From UBA7359 sp964392105 (GTDB lineage Bacteria; Pseudomonadota; Gammaproteobacteria; Eutrophobiales; Eutrophobiaceae), in the NCBI GenBank assembly GCA_964392105.1, contig CAYMPA010000062.1:1-15610 (forward strand): DNA of 15,610 bases, written 5' to 3'. Shown piece by piece: positions 6,505 to 14,298 of the stretch. The notes below the pieces were generated by a model that was not told where the DNA came from, searched no databases, and saw only the letters and a program-made list of their open reading frames with translations. Position 1 is the first letter of the stretch; every line of letters begins with the position of its first letter. A program made the position numbers and the translations under genes.

Positions 6505-7422
6505 TTGTCAAACCTGTGTGGACCTCTGGATAAACACTTGCGACAGGTTGAACGATATATGGGGGTAGAAATAAATAACCGTGGAAACAACTTTCATGTA
6601 AGTGGCAGCCAAAAATCAATCGACCTTACTGAACAAATTTTAAAAGAAATGTACGCTGCCGCTGAGGCTGAACCACTGTCATCAGAAAGTGTACATCTTT
6701 ATTTACAAAGCATACAGATTGAAGATGAACTCGAAGAAGAAATCGCCGAAGAAGTATCAATTAAAACCAAGCGCGGATTAATTCGTGGTCGTACATCCAA
6801 TCAAAAACATTACCTGTCAAATATACAAACGCATGATGTTAGTTTTGGAATAGGCCCTGCTGGAACAGGAAAAACCTATCTTGCAGTTGCATGTGCGGTT
6901 GCTGCTATGGAACAGGATCGTGCCAGAAGATTGGTCCTTGTAAGACCTGCCGTTGAGGCAGGTGAAAAATTGGGTTTTCTTCCCGGGGATCTGACACAGA
7001 AAATCGATCCCTATTTACGACCGCTTTATGATGCCTTGTATGAAATGCTTGGCTTTGAAAAAGTTGCAAAATTAATAGAACGTAATGTTATAGAAGTTGC
7101 ACCATTAGCTTTCATGCGAGGAAGAACACTCAATGAAGCATTTATTATTCTTGATGAAGCACAAAATACAACTATCGAACAAATGAAAATGTTCCTGACA
7201 CGAATCGGGTTTAATTCAACTGCTGTAATTACAGGAGATATAACGCAAATTGATCTGCCGCCGGGCAAACAATCCGGTCTTCGGCATGTTACAGATGTAT
7301 TAAATAATGAAACCGGAATCAGTTTCACTTTCTTTAAATCCAAAGATGTTGTTCGTCATCCATTAGTTGCACGAATCTTGAACGCTTATGATGAACATGA
7401 TTCATCTAGTAATTCTGATTAA
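6505..7422 (+). CDS. ybeZ: PhoH-like ATPase (YbeZ)
   Basis: A P-loop NTPase of the PhoH/YbeZ family, cytoplasmic, encoded beside its functional partner YbeY and thought to work with it in RNA or ribosome metabolism. Walker A is GPAGTGKT (about residues 117-124 from the TTG at 6505) and Walker B/DEAQ is FIILDEAQNTT. EKLGFLPGDLTQKIDPYLRPLYD and TGDITQIDLP are family hallmarks. The start is a puzzle: the first conventional in-frame start is TTG at 6505, yet the frame is open upstream to 6445 and encodes NDLLLEPADNQRL, which matches the conserved family N-terminus. No ATG, GTG or TTG lies in that upstream part; an ATC at 6451 is where an ATG would fit. The coordinates given are thus the minimum gene. 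Confidence 0.93.
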   Translation: MSNLCGPLDKHLRQVERYMGVEINNRGNNFHVSGSQKSIDLTEQILKEMYAAAEAEPLSSESVHLYLQSIQIEDELEEEIAEEVSIKTKRGLIRGRTSNQKHYLSNIQTHDVSFGIGPAGTGKTYLAVACAVAAMEQDRARRLVLVRPAVEAGEKLGFLPGDLTQKIDPYLRPLYDALYEMLGFEKVAKLIERNVIEVAPLAFMRGRTLNEAFIILDEAQNTTIEQMKMFLTRIGFNSTAVITGDITQIDLPPGKQSGLRHVTDVLNNETGISFTFFKSKDVVRHPLVARILNAYDEHDSSSNSD

Positions 7423-7437
7423 TAATTACTTATCATT

Positions 7438-7899
7438 ATGAGTATTATGATTGATATACAGAATGCTTCAGGGTTTAAATCACTTCCTGAAAATGAATTA
7501 ATTGTTAAATGGGCAGATCAGGCACTTGATGAAAAACATAAGAAAGCAGAAATCACTCTCAGGATTGTTGATGAAAAAGAAGGTCTGGAATTTAATAAAG
7601 CATGGCGCAAAAAAGATTCAGCAACAAATGTATTGTCCTTCCCGATAGGAGAACCGATAAAACAGGCCCCAAACCTGTTAGGTGATATTGTTATTTGTGC
7701 ACCGATTGTTGAACGAGAGGCAATAGATCAAGGAAAAGATATTGAGGCACACTGGGCTCATTTAATTATCCATGGAATCTTACATTTACAAGGATATGAC
7801 CATGATTCTGAAAATGAAGCCAATGCTATGGAATTAAAAGAAATTCGCATATTAGAAAAAATAGGTTATGCAAATCCGTATGAAACAGAACTACAGTAA
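7438..7899 (+). CDS. ybeY: Endoribonuclease YbeY (rRNA maturation factor)
   Basis: A 153-residue single-strand-specific metallo-endoribonuclease needed for 16S rRNA 3'-end processing and ribosome quality control. The zinc site is plain: H112, H116 and H122 in HGILHLQGYDH. DEKEGLEFNKAWRKKDSATNVLSFP is the other conserved block and LLGDIVIC the conserved strand. Length is normal. It starts 15 bp after phoH; an ATG at 7447 is an alternative start. Its stop codon abuts the left terminal inverted repeat of element C, so the gene is intact despite the insertion. Confidence 0.96.
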   Translation: MSIMIDIQNASGFKSLPENELIVKWADQALDEKHKKAEITLRIVDEKEGLEFNKAWRKKDSATNVLSFPIGEPIKQAPNLLGDIVICAPIVEREAIDQGKDIEAHWAHLIIHGILHLQGYDHDSENEANAMELKEIRILEKIGYANPYETELQ

Positions 7900-8038
7900 T
7901 CCTGGATTCCGCAGTTGACCGCTGTGAGTAGAACTTAAGATAATGATAACAATAACTAATTACCTGTTTTTTAAATTCACCAAACGCCACAGCATTTATA
8001 GCAGCCCTGTTTGCCCGCCTGACTATGTGAAAAAACTA

Positions 8039-8060
8039 CAAAGCCCATCCCTGGACTTTG
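8039..8060 (-). repeat. 8-bp hairpin with AGGGAT loop
   Basis: On the minus strand CAAAGTCC pairs with GGGCTTTG around AGGGAT, with one U-G pair. The plus strand would have a C-A mismatch there. Loop and wobble behaviour match the hairpin at 4871-4886, although the stems differ in sequence. Confidence 0.7.
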
Positions 8061-8093
8061 CCCTTTGGGCCAGTGTCGCTTTGCGCCACTGTT

Positions 8094-8117
8094 CAAAATT
8101 TGCTCCTGGCAATTTTG
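8094..8117 (-). repeat. Hairpin with CAGGA loop
   Basis: Arms 8094-8103 and 8109-8117 pair over about 9 bp with one bulge. On the minus strand the loop is CAGGA. It resembles the AGGA hairpin at 4840-4866 in having A/T-rich arms capped by GC next to the loop. Confidence 0.6.
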
Positions 8118-8228
8118 TCACTAAGGGAGCGGCCATTAGCTCATTGACGTGCATGGAAGCACAAATATCGCGAGCGCAGGACGCGCAGGAGCGATGCTTT
8201 CCCTACGCCAGCCAAGCAAACAGAACTA

Positions 8229-8277
8229 CTCGGCAACTGCTCCCGGCGTTGCTCTATCGCCTACGTCCATGTAGGCG
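8229..8277 (-). repeat. Two-hairpin module, copy C
   Basis: Read on the minus strand: CGCCTAC pairs with GTAGGCG around ATGGAC (8258-8277), then ATAGA, then hairpin 2, GCAAC with GTTGC around a loop carrying CGGGAG (8233-8252), then CCGAG. Hairpin 2 and its loop are identical to copy B2, while the stem of hairpin 1 differs. Confidence 0.75.
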
Positions 8278-8310
8278 TCTACATACTGTCCAACTACGGA
8301 TTCCAGGATA

Positions 8311-9180
8311 ATGAGTGACGAGAAAAACATAAATTATAAAAAATGGTTAAAGCGCTTTGCGAATCTGTTTTCTCGTGAACCGGCTGACCGTGATGCCTTG
8401 ATTGAGATATTAAGAAATTCTGAACATCGTAATTTACTGGATCCTGACGCCTTGTTGATGATTGAAGGTGCGTTACATGTTTCAGAAATTCAAGTACGCG
8501 ATATTATGGTTCCACGTGTACAAATGATTGTCATTGAAAATGATGCAGAACCGGAAGATATCCTCTCGGTTGTAGTTGAATCGGGCCATTCGCGCTTTCC
8601 TGTCGTTGGCGATTCTAATGATGAAATTGTCGGTATTTTATTGGCCAAGGATTTACTAAATTATTACGCAAATCCTGATAAAGATTTTGATATCAAGGAT
8701 ATGATGCGAGCTACCGTTTTTATACCAGAGAGTAAGCGACTCAATATGTTACTGCGGGAATTTCGTACCAGTCGCAATCATATGGCAATAGTCATAGACG
8801 AATACACTGGCGTTGCTGGTCTGGTTACGATAGAAGATGTTATTGAAGAAATCATTGGTGAGATTGAAGATGAACACGATCTTGAAGAAGAAGAAGTCAA
8901 TATCAGCATACACGAAAATGATCGCTATACGGTTAAAGCCATGACACTAATTGAAGATTTTAATGATTTCTTTAACGCAAATATTAGTGACGATGAATAC
9001 GACACCATAGGTGGTATGGTTATCAATGCCTTTGGGCATTTACCCAAACGTGGAGAAACCATCGATTTTGAAGGTTTTAAAATAAAAGTATTGCGTGCAG
9101 ACAAACGGCGTGTACATCTGTTACTCTTTACCCGTCTTGATTCAGAACAATTACCGGACGAAATGACTGAACAGGAATAG
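8311..9180 (+). CDS. corC: CorC/YbeX-type metal tolerance protein, CBS domains
   Basis: 289 residues, close to E. coli CorC/YbeX (292), a soluble protein linked to magnesium/cobalt efflux and, in the ybeZYX-lnt cluster, to ribosome and envelope homeostasis. Residues ~60-125 (VRDIMVPRVQMIVIE to IVGILLAKDLL) and ~135-190 (FIPESKRLNMLLREFR to GLVTIEDVIEEIIGEIEDEHD) are a CBS pair that should bind adenine nucleotide. A C-terminal CorC_HlyC domain follows (DDEYDTIGGMVINAFGHLPKRGE). There is no DUF21 membrane domain, as expected for this subgroup. It starts directly after element C; AGGA from that element's end is only 2 nt before the ATG, closer than is ideal. Confidence 0.94.
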   Translation: MSDEKNINYKKWLKRFANLFSREPADRDALIEILRNSEHRNLLDPDALLMIEGALHVSEIQVRDIMVPRVQMIVIENDAEPEDILSVVVESGHSRFPVVGDSNDEIVGILLAKDLLNYYANPDKDFDIKDMMRATVFIPESKRLNMLLREFRTSRNHMAIVIDEYTGVAGLVTIEDVIEEIIGEIEDEHDLEEEEVNISIHENDRYTVKAMTLIEDFNDFFNANISDDEYDTIGGMVINAFGHLPKRGETIDFEGFKIKVLRADKRRVHLLLFTRLDSEQLPDEMTEQE

Positions 9181-9181
9181 G

Positions 9182-9202
9182 TAAGAGGCTGTTTAGTAAT
9201 AA
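9182..9202 (+). repeat. Solo end of the 13161-13329 MITE
   Basis: TAAGAGGCTGTTTAGTAATAA matches the right terminal repeat of the MITE at 13161-13329 (read inwards) at 19 of 21 bases. It lies between the corC stop and the lnt start. No matching second end is seen nearby, so this is a remnant or an independent short copy. Confidence 0.55.
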
Positions 9203-9211
9203 TCTACCCTG

Positions 9212-10717
9212 ATGGGCTTTTTACAAAAAAAAGTGTTTGTAAGCAGATTGTGCGCTTTAGTCGCCGGTAGTCTGATTCCCTTTGCATTTGCTCCATTTGA
9301 TTATTATTTTCTCACTGTATTTTCACTAAGTATACTTTTTTATCTTTGGTCCAGAACGAGATCAACACGTGAATCGTTTATCCTGGGATACCTGTTTGGT
9401 TTTGCCATGTTTGGCATTGGCGTTAACTGGTTACACATAAGTATTAATTTGTTTGGTGGTGTTAACGTTATTGGCGCACTGTTTATTACATACTCTCTCA
9501 TCGCTTTTATTTCACTATACCCGGCTTTGTGTGGTTATCTTGCGGTCCGATTTTTTAAAAATTATTACGTCATAATTTTGCCAGCATTATGGCTGTTTAC
9601 TGAATGGTGTCGTGGATGGATCTTAACCGGTTTCCCCTGGCTAAACATTGGCACCAGTCAAACTGATAGTATATTAGCCAGCTTTGCACCGGTCGTCGGT
9701 GATTACGGCATAACTTTTATTGTTTGCTTAATCGCATCAACAATAACATTATTCATTACAGGGAATCTGAAACAGCGTATAACTGGTAGTATTGTACTTA
9801 TACTGGTCGCAACATCTTCTCTGCTGTTAAGTGATATAAACTGGACAAACAATAGTGGAGAAGACATCAGCGTTACTCTGGTTCAAGGCGCTATACCACA
9901 AGAAATCAAGTGGGAACCGGAACAACGACAAAAAACATATGAAATATATTCAAGCTTAAGCAAACCTTTCTGGTCGTCGGATCTCATCATCTGGCCAGAA
10001 ACTGCAATACCTTCTTCATATCATCTTGCAGATGATTTTATTAGCCGCATTGTTGAACAGAGACAATATTCAAATGCCCTGTTTATGAGTGGACTTGCGT
10101 ATAAAGATCAAACTTTAAATAGATATTTTAACAGTATTTTATTAATAGATAATGAGCATCATTTTTATCATAAACACCATCTCGTCCCTTTTGGTGAGTA
10201 TCTGCCATTTAAATCAATACTTGGTGAGATATTACGTTTCCTTAAAATTCCAATGTCTGATTTTTCATCTGGTGACCCTAAGCAAAAACTTTTTGAAACA
10301 GATAAAGGTATTTTTGGTATGAGTATTTGTTATGAAGATGCGTATGGAAATGAAATCAGACAATCGTTACCTGATGCTAACATTTTAATAAATGTCAGTA
10401 ATGATGCCTGGTTTGGTGACTCGATGGCGCCACATCAACACCTGCAAATTGCAAGAATGCGTGCTTTGGAAAGTGGTCGCTACCTGTTACGTGCCACTAA
10501 TACAGGTATCTCTGCTGTAATTGATAATAAAGGCAATATTATTTCTCGATCCCCGCAATTTGAACCACATGCATTACACACAAATGTAAAATTATTTGTT
10601 GGTAAAACGCCTTATAGCCAATATGGAAATAGCCTGATTTTAGTCTTTTGCCTTTTGATTTTACTGTCATGTATTGTATTGCAACGTAATACAAATATTA
10701 CAATCAAGATTCAGTAG
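9212..10717 (+). CDS. lnt: Apolipoprotein N-acyltransferase
   Basis: 501 residues. Lnt is an inner-membrane enzyme that transfers an acyl chain from phospholipid to the amino group of the N-terminal cysteine of apolipoproteins, the last step of lipoprotein maturation. About six N-terminal membrane helices (to residue ~210) precede a periplasmic nitrilase domain with its catalytic triad: E263 (IIWPETAIP), K321 (YHKHHLVPFGEYLPF) and C373 (SICYEDAYG). SNDAWFGDSMAPHQHLQIARMRALESGR is the conserved substrate-pocket stretch, and a final membrane helix ends the protein. The start has a poor ribosome-binding site. It is the last gene of the plus-strand run, and its last 14 bp overlap the antiporter gene on the other strand. 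Confidence 0.97.
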   Translation: MGFLQKKVFVSRLCALVAGSLIPFAFAPFDYYFLTVFSLSILFYLWSRTRSTRESFILGYLFGFAMFGIGVNWLHISINLFGGVNVIGALFITYSLIAFISLYPALCGYLAVRFFKNYYVIILPALWLFTEWCRGWILTGFPWLNIGTSQTDSILASFAPVVGDYGITFIVCLIASTITLFITGNLKQRITGSIVLILVATSSLLLSDINWTNNSGEDISVTLVQGAIPQEIKWEPEQRQKTYEIYSSLSKPFWSSDLIIWPETAIPSSYHLADDFISRIVEQRQYSNALFMSGLAYKDQTLNRYFNSILLIDNEHHFYHKHHLVPFGEYLPFKSILGEILRFLKIPMSDFSSGDPKQKLFETDKGIFGMSICYEDAYGNEIRQSLPDANILINVSNDAWFGDSMAPHQHLQIARMRALESGRYLLRATNTGISAVIDNKGNIISRSPQFEPHALHTNVKLFVGKTPYSQYGNSLILVFCLLILLSCIVLQRNTNITIKIQ

Positions 10718-13145
10718 CTTGTCTTGCCGTACTTATTTGTTCCAGACGGGCTTTTAGTTCCGGGTCATTATCAGCCATTGATAACACATCCTTTCGACTC
10801 AAACGTAAAAAGGTTGTTGGTTTTACTGTTTTAACATTGGCTGTCCTGACTTGCGTGCCTAACAATGCCATTTCACCAAAGAAATCACCATCTCTTAACT
10901 CGGCAATAGGCTCATCTTCATGTTCATTTTTATAAACCGATACCAGGCCATGTGTAATAATATAAAGTGAATCACCCTTTTCACCTTCGCCGATCACCTG
11001 ATCGCCGGGTAAGAAGGTCATCGCTTTAGCATGTTTTGATAAACGTTCCAGCAAATCATTTGATAAACCATTTAATAAAGGTACCATACCAATCAAATCA
11101 TGCGGTTTTAATTTAGGTGCAGGATCAGAAATTGGTTGTAATGCATCAATCGCCGCATTAATACGTCGTTCAATATGGGTAAAAACCTTGGAACCTATTT
11201 CCCCATTATGGTGAGCTTCTTCAGTAAAAAATTCTGCTGCCACCAGAGCCACCTTGGCAAAGAGTCGTGTTTCAAAACGCAAATAAAATTCGGGGAAATC
11301 TTCAGCTACTTTTTCAAGGCGCGTCTTGCGACGCATTGATCGTTGCTTGTATTTATCAATAACATCCATTTTCAGATCAGTATGAAAATCCTCAGTATTA
11401 GTAATATGCTCTATTACCTTTTCACTAATTAATATACCCGCAATATCTCGTTGCAAACTCTGTGAAAAACGCATGTATTGATAGCGCGCCAACATACCAG
11501 CCGCAAAATCGTGTTCACGCAATTGTTTAATTAATGCATTTTCAAGTCGAACAAATGGATTGGGTTTTTCTTCCTTTTGCAGAGATGAATTATCTCCTGA
11601 TTTAGTTGACCAGGTTTCCCGATCACGCTGCAATGAATTCTTTATATTCATGTATGTGTAGTATTGCAAGAAACCAATATCGTAAAGATGTTTGAGTTCC
11701 TGCATTTCAATCCGTAATGCCGTTATATAGGCATGGCGTGTTTCAATATAGCTATCCGATTCATCGTGGCTGATGTTAAATATCTGTTGCGTCTTCTTCT
11801 GAATCAGTTGTTGTGTGCTGCGGGAAATCAATTTTGCCTTATGAAATGATTCGAGTATATCTTCTGCATATTGTTGCGATTGTATTAATCCATGTTTTAA
11901 TTCTGCTACTTCTTCACCAGTAAATCGATCAAACCCCAATTTCTGCATTAGTGGTCTAATCGTTGATGCATTTACCAACAATGAAAATAAAACAACACCA
12001 AGCGTTACATAAAGGATCGTGTCACGACCCGGCATATCAATAGGGATAGAAAGAACAATCGCAATAGCAAGACCGCCCTTCAAACCACCCCACCACATGA
12101 TATGACGTTCCCCCATAGAGACATGAGGTAACTTAAACATCTTTATTGTAGCTGGCACCATGCTATAAATTCCTGCTGCACGCGCAACTAGCACCAACAC
12201 TATTGCTATCAAGATACTATCCAGATGTAAATATAATTGTGCGATATCAACCGACAAACCAACCAATAAGAAAAGAAGTGAATTACAAATTAACGCTATA
12301 ACATCCCAGGTTTCGTCAATCGTCTCGCGTTCACTTTGAGGAATACGACTTACGCCTAATATACCTAATGCTATTGCAGCTGAAACTACAGCCATAACAC
12401 CTGAGACATGCATGATATGTTCTGCAATTGCGAAACTACTGTAAGCCAGTACGATGGACATGATCAGATATGAACTCATACCTGCCCGGATGCGATACAG
12501 TAATTCACTCAAAACAATTCCAATAATTGCGCCAACACACAAACCACCCAGAAATACTCTAAAAAATTCAAACACGGCATGGCCGGCATCGGATGCTGCA
12601 AATTGTCCAGTGATCGCTAATCCAAGAATAATATTAAAGAAAACAATTGCAGTTGCATCATTTAATAACGACTCACCTTCAACAAGTATCGTCAATCGTT
12701 GTGGTGCTCCGACCTCCTTGAACAAGGCGATTACAGCAACGGGATCGGTTGCCGAAATCAAGGTCCCAAATAACAAGGCATGAAAAATATTAAAATCCTG
12801 AATCATCCAAAGTCCCGTTCCAATGAGTCCGGCGGAGATAAGCAAAGCCGGGATCGCCAGGATCAGCACCGGAATAATATCTTTCATCAATTGACGCGCA
12901 TCCAGATTGATGGCGGATTCAAAGATCAAGGCAGGTAAAAATAAAAACAGGACCAGATCAGGAGTCAATTGAAACTCAAGCAATAATTCTAAATCGGGAA
13001 TTTGGCGTGCAATAGAGCCGAGAATGACACCTATAATCACCAGAAACACGGTATAAGGCACAGGGATATTTCTGCAAATGGCCGCTGCGAACATCGCAAC
13101 GGTCAAAAGACCCATTATAACTAATATGACTTCTGATAATGGCAT
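10704..13145 (-). CDS. CPA1-type Na+/H+ antiporter with cyclic-nucleotide-binding tail
   Basis: 813 residues. Residues 1 to ~410 are a 12-13 helix CPA1/NhaP antiporter with the ion-binding ATDPVA (132-137, D134) and GESLLNDA (157-164, D163), and VISAA/GGLKGGLAIAI family motifs further on. A charged, probably helical cytoplasmic region (~415-690) leads to a cyclic-nucleotide-binding fold (~690-795), whose phosphate-binding cassette reads FFGEMALLGTQVRTANV and keeps the Glu and Arg that hold the ribose phosphate. This arrangement parallels plant SOS1-type exchangers, so Na+ or K+/H+ exchange gated by cAMP or a related ligand is likely; the ligand is inferred. A good ribosome-binding site (AGAGGG) precedes the ATG. 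The promoter must lie near or within the adjacent MITE. Confidence 0.93.
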   Translation of the reverse strand: MPLSEVILVIMGLLTVAMFAAAICRNIPVPYTVFLVIIGVILGSIARQIPDLELLLEFQLTPDLVLFLFLPALIFESAINLDARQLMKDIIPVLILAIPALLISAGLIGTGLWMIQDFNIFHALLFGTLISATDPVAVIALFKEVGAPQRLTILVEGESLLNDATAIVFFNIILGLAITGQFAASDAGHAVFEFFRVFLGGLCVGAIIGIVLSELLYRIRAGMSSYLIMSIVLAYSSFAIAEHIMHVSGVMAVVSAAIALGILGVSRIPQSERETIDETWDVIALICNSLLFLLVGLSVDIAQLYLHLDSILIAIVLVLVARAAGIYSMVPATIKMFKLPHVSMGERHIMWWGGLKGGLAIAIVLSIPIDMPGRDTILYVTLGVVLFSLLVNASTIRPLMQKLGFDRFTGEEVAELKHGLIQSQQYAEDILESFHKAKLISRSTQQLIQKKTQQIFNISHDESDSYIETRHAYITALRIEMQELKHLYDIGFLQYYTYMNIKNSLQRDRETWSTKSGDNSSLQKEEKPNPFVRLENALIKQLREHDFAAGMLARYQYMRFSQSLQRDIAGILISEKVIEHITNTEDFHTDLKMDVIDKYKQRSMRRKTRLEKVAEDFPEFYLRFETRLFAKVALVAAEFFTEEAHHNGEIGSKVFTHIERRINAAIDALQPISDPAPKLKPHDLIGMVPLLNGLSNDLLERLSKHAKAMTFLPGDQVIGEGEKGDSLYIITHGLVSVYKNEHEDEPIAELRDGDFFGEMALLGTQVRTANVKTVKPTTFLRLSRKDVLSMADNDPELKARLEQISTARQATES

Positions 13146-13160
13146 AGCAATCCCTCTAAT

Positions 13161-13329
13161 TAAGAGGCTATTCGGTGATAATGAATCGAAGCGAAAGTGA
13201 ATTTCTATTCGAGAACATTTTGATGCCCGATTGAGGCGAATAATAATTCTATTTAACGAACATCGCGCATCAAAATAGTCCGAGTAGAAGCAATTGCAGC
13301 CAGTTCACTTATTACCGAACAGCCTCTTA
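13161..13329. mobile_element. 169-bp MITE with long inverted repeats
   Basis: The ends TAAGAGGC and GCCTCTTA are exact inverted repeats, and similarity continues inwards along almost the whole length (about three quarters of positions), so the element is one large imperfect hairpin. It is flanked by TAAT on both sides (13157-13160 and 13330-13333), a plausible 4-bp target duplication. It has no ORF. It fills the 217-bp gap between the antiporter and DUF368 genes and may terminate DUF368 transcription or alter antiporter expression. Confidence 0.8.
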
Positions 13330-13362
13330 TAATGTATATCAAGTTTCAGGAATGCGCAAAGT

Positions 13363-14283
13363 CTAGTTTTGGATAGTACCCGCTTCCCCTGATAATTGAT
13401 CAAGAAATATAACCAGGACTATACCAGTAGCCATCATGATAAGTGAATATAATATCTGGTTACTGAATGTTTCCGGCATATAAGGCACAGATGAAACAAG
13501 TCTTTCCTTATTTCGTACAACTTCGTATAACCGTGTCTGGAATGGCCATAAAACATACAAAGAGGCTACTAATAAGCCGGTTATAAAGAGAATCGTCTGT
13601 TGATAAAATCTTTTTAACAAGTATGAAAGTATGCGACTGAATAAAACAACACCGGTAATAATACCAAACACAAATGGTAATATAATCGAAAATTCAAAAT
13701 AGCCTATCGCATTAAAAATGTAGGCATATTTTTTCATCATCAATAATATAAACGAACCGGATATCCCCGGTAAAATCATGGCCGATATCGCAATCGCACC
13801 ACACAGAAAGATAAACCAACTATCATCTGGCGTAGATGCTGGCGCCATCGTTACAACAAAACCACCGAACAAGGATCCAAGAAACAAAAACAAGACTCGT
13901 CTTAATAACAAATACATGCCCAGGTGACGGAACAATAAAACAATAGAGCCCAGTATCAATCCAAAAAACAGACCGTAGATAACTTCAGGATGTGTACGAA
14001 TTAATGCTGGCAATGAAACTATTCGGGTAAAAAACAGTAATGCTGCAACTGCACCAATACCTAAAGGTATTAAGAACCCAAAATCAGGTCGATTAATCAT
14101 ACCTTTTGCATTCAATGACAGGATCATTCTTAACCATTCACTGTCAAATGATTTTATAGCATTGATTAATTGCGGATAGATACCAAGTATAAAGGCCATC
14201 GTACCACCACTCACACCCGGCACGATATCGGCTGCGCCAACACAAAAACCTTTTGCAATTAATTTTATCCTGGATATAAACAT
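13363..14283 (-). CDS. popT: DUF368 polyprenyl-phosphate transporter (PopT-like)
   Basis: 306 residues, an integral membrane protein with roughly eight to ten helices. Two inverted-repeat signatures define DUF368: GAADIVPGVSGGTMAFILGIY near residue 20, and MILPGISGSFILLMMKKY near residue 170. DUF368 proteins have been implicated as flippases that recycle undecaprenyl phosphate for peptidoglycan and other surface polymers, acting in parallel with DedA-type UptA; that role is transferred here by family. It begins 15 bp after the hemE stop on the same strand, so the two are probably cotranscribed, although the pathways are unrelated. No good ribosome-binding site precedes the ATG, which suggests translational coupling or a slightly different start. 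Confidence 0.9.
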   Translation of the reverse strand: MFISRIKLIAKGFCVGAADIVPGVSGGTMAFILGIYPQLINAIKSFDSEWLRMILSLNAKGMINRPDFGFLIPLGIGAVAALLFFTRIVSLPALIRTHPEVIYGLFFGLILGSIVLLFRHLGMYLLLRRVLFLFLGSLFGGFVVTMAPASTPDDSWFIFLCGAIAISAMILPGISGSFILLMMKKYAYIFNAIGYFEFSIILPFVFGIITGVVLFSRILSYLLKRFYQQTILFITGLLVASLYVLWPFQTRLYEVVRNKERLVSSVPYMPETFSNQILYSLIMMATGIVLVIFLDQLSGEAGTIQN

Positions 14284-14298
14284 AGAAAATAAAAACAG

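Larger units (their letters stand above)
7899..8309. mobile_element. Element C: 411-bp non-coding insertion with 19-bp inverted ends
   Basis: Ends 7899-7917 (ATCCTGGATTCCGCAGTTG) and 8291-8309 are inverted repeats matching at 17 of 19 positions. They begin on the ybeY stop codon and end next to the corC start, so the element sits cleanly between two genes of a conserved operon. Its 3' end supplies AGGA just before the corC ATG. Inside are many hairpins: a minus-strand AGGGAT-loop hairpin (8039-8060), GCCC/GGGC (8060-8070), arms 8071-8079 and 8083-8091, a minus-strand CAGGA-loop hairpin (8094-8117), plus-strand GTGC-ATGGAA-GCAC (8149-8162) and GCGC-AGGAC-GCGC (8174-8186), and the two-hairpin module on the minus strand (8229-8277). 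A frame is open at 7943-8311 but its product resembles nothing and follows the repeats. It is probably a MITE-like element; no transposase and no clear target duplication are seen. Confidence 0.75.

Noticed and set aside
7943..8311. A 122-codon plus-strand open frame between ybeY and corC
   Set aside because: It lies wholly inside the hairpin-rich element C, its product has no family likeness, and its codons follow the repeats rather than gene-like usage.
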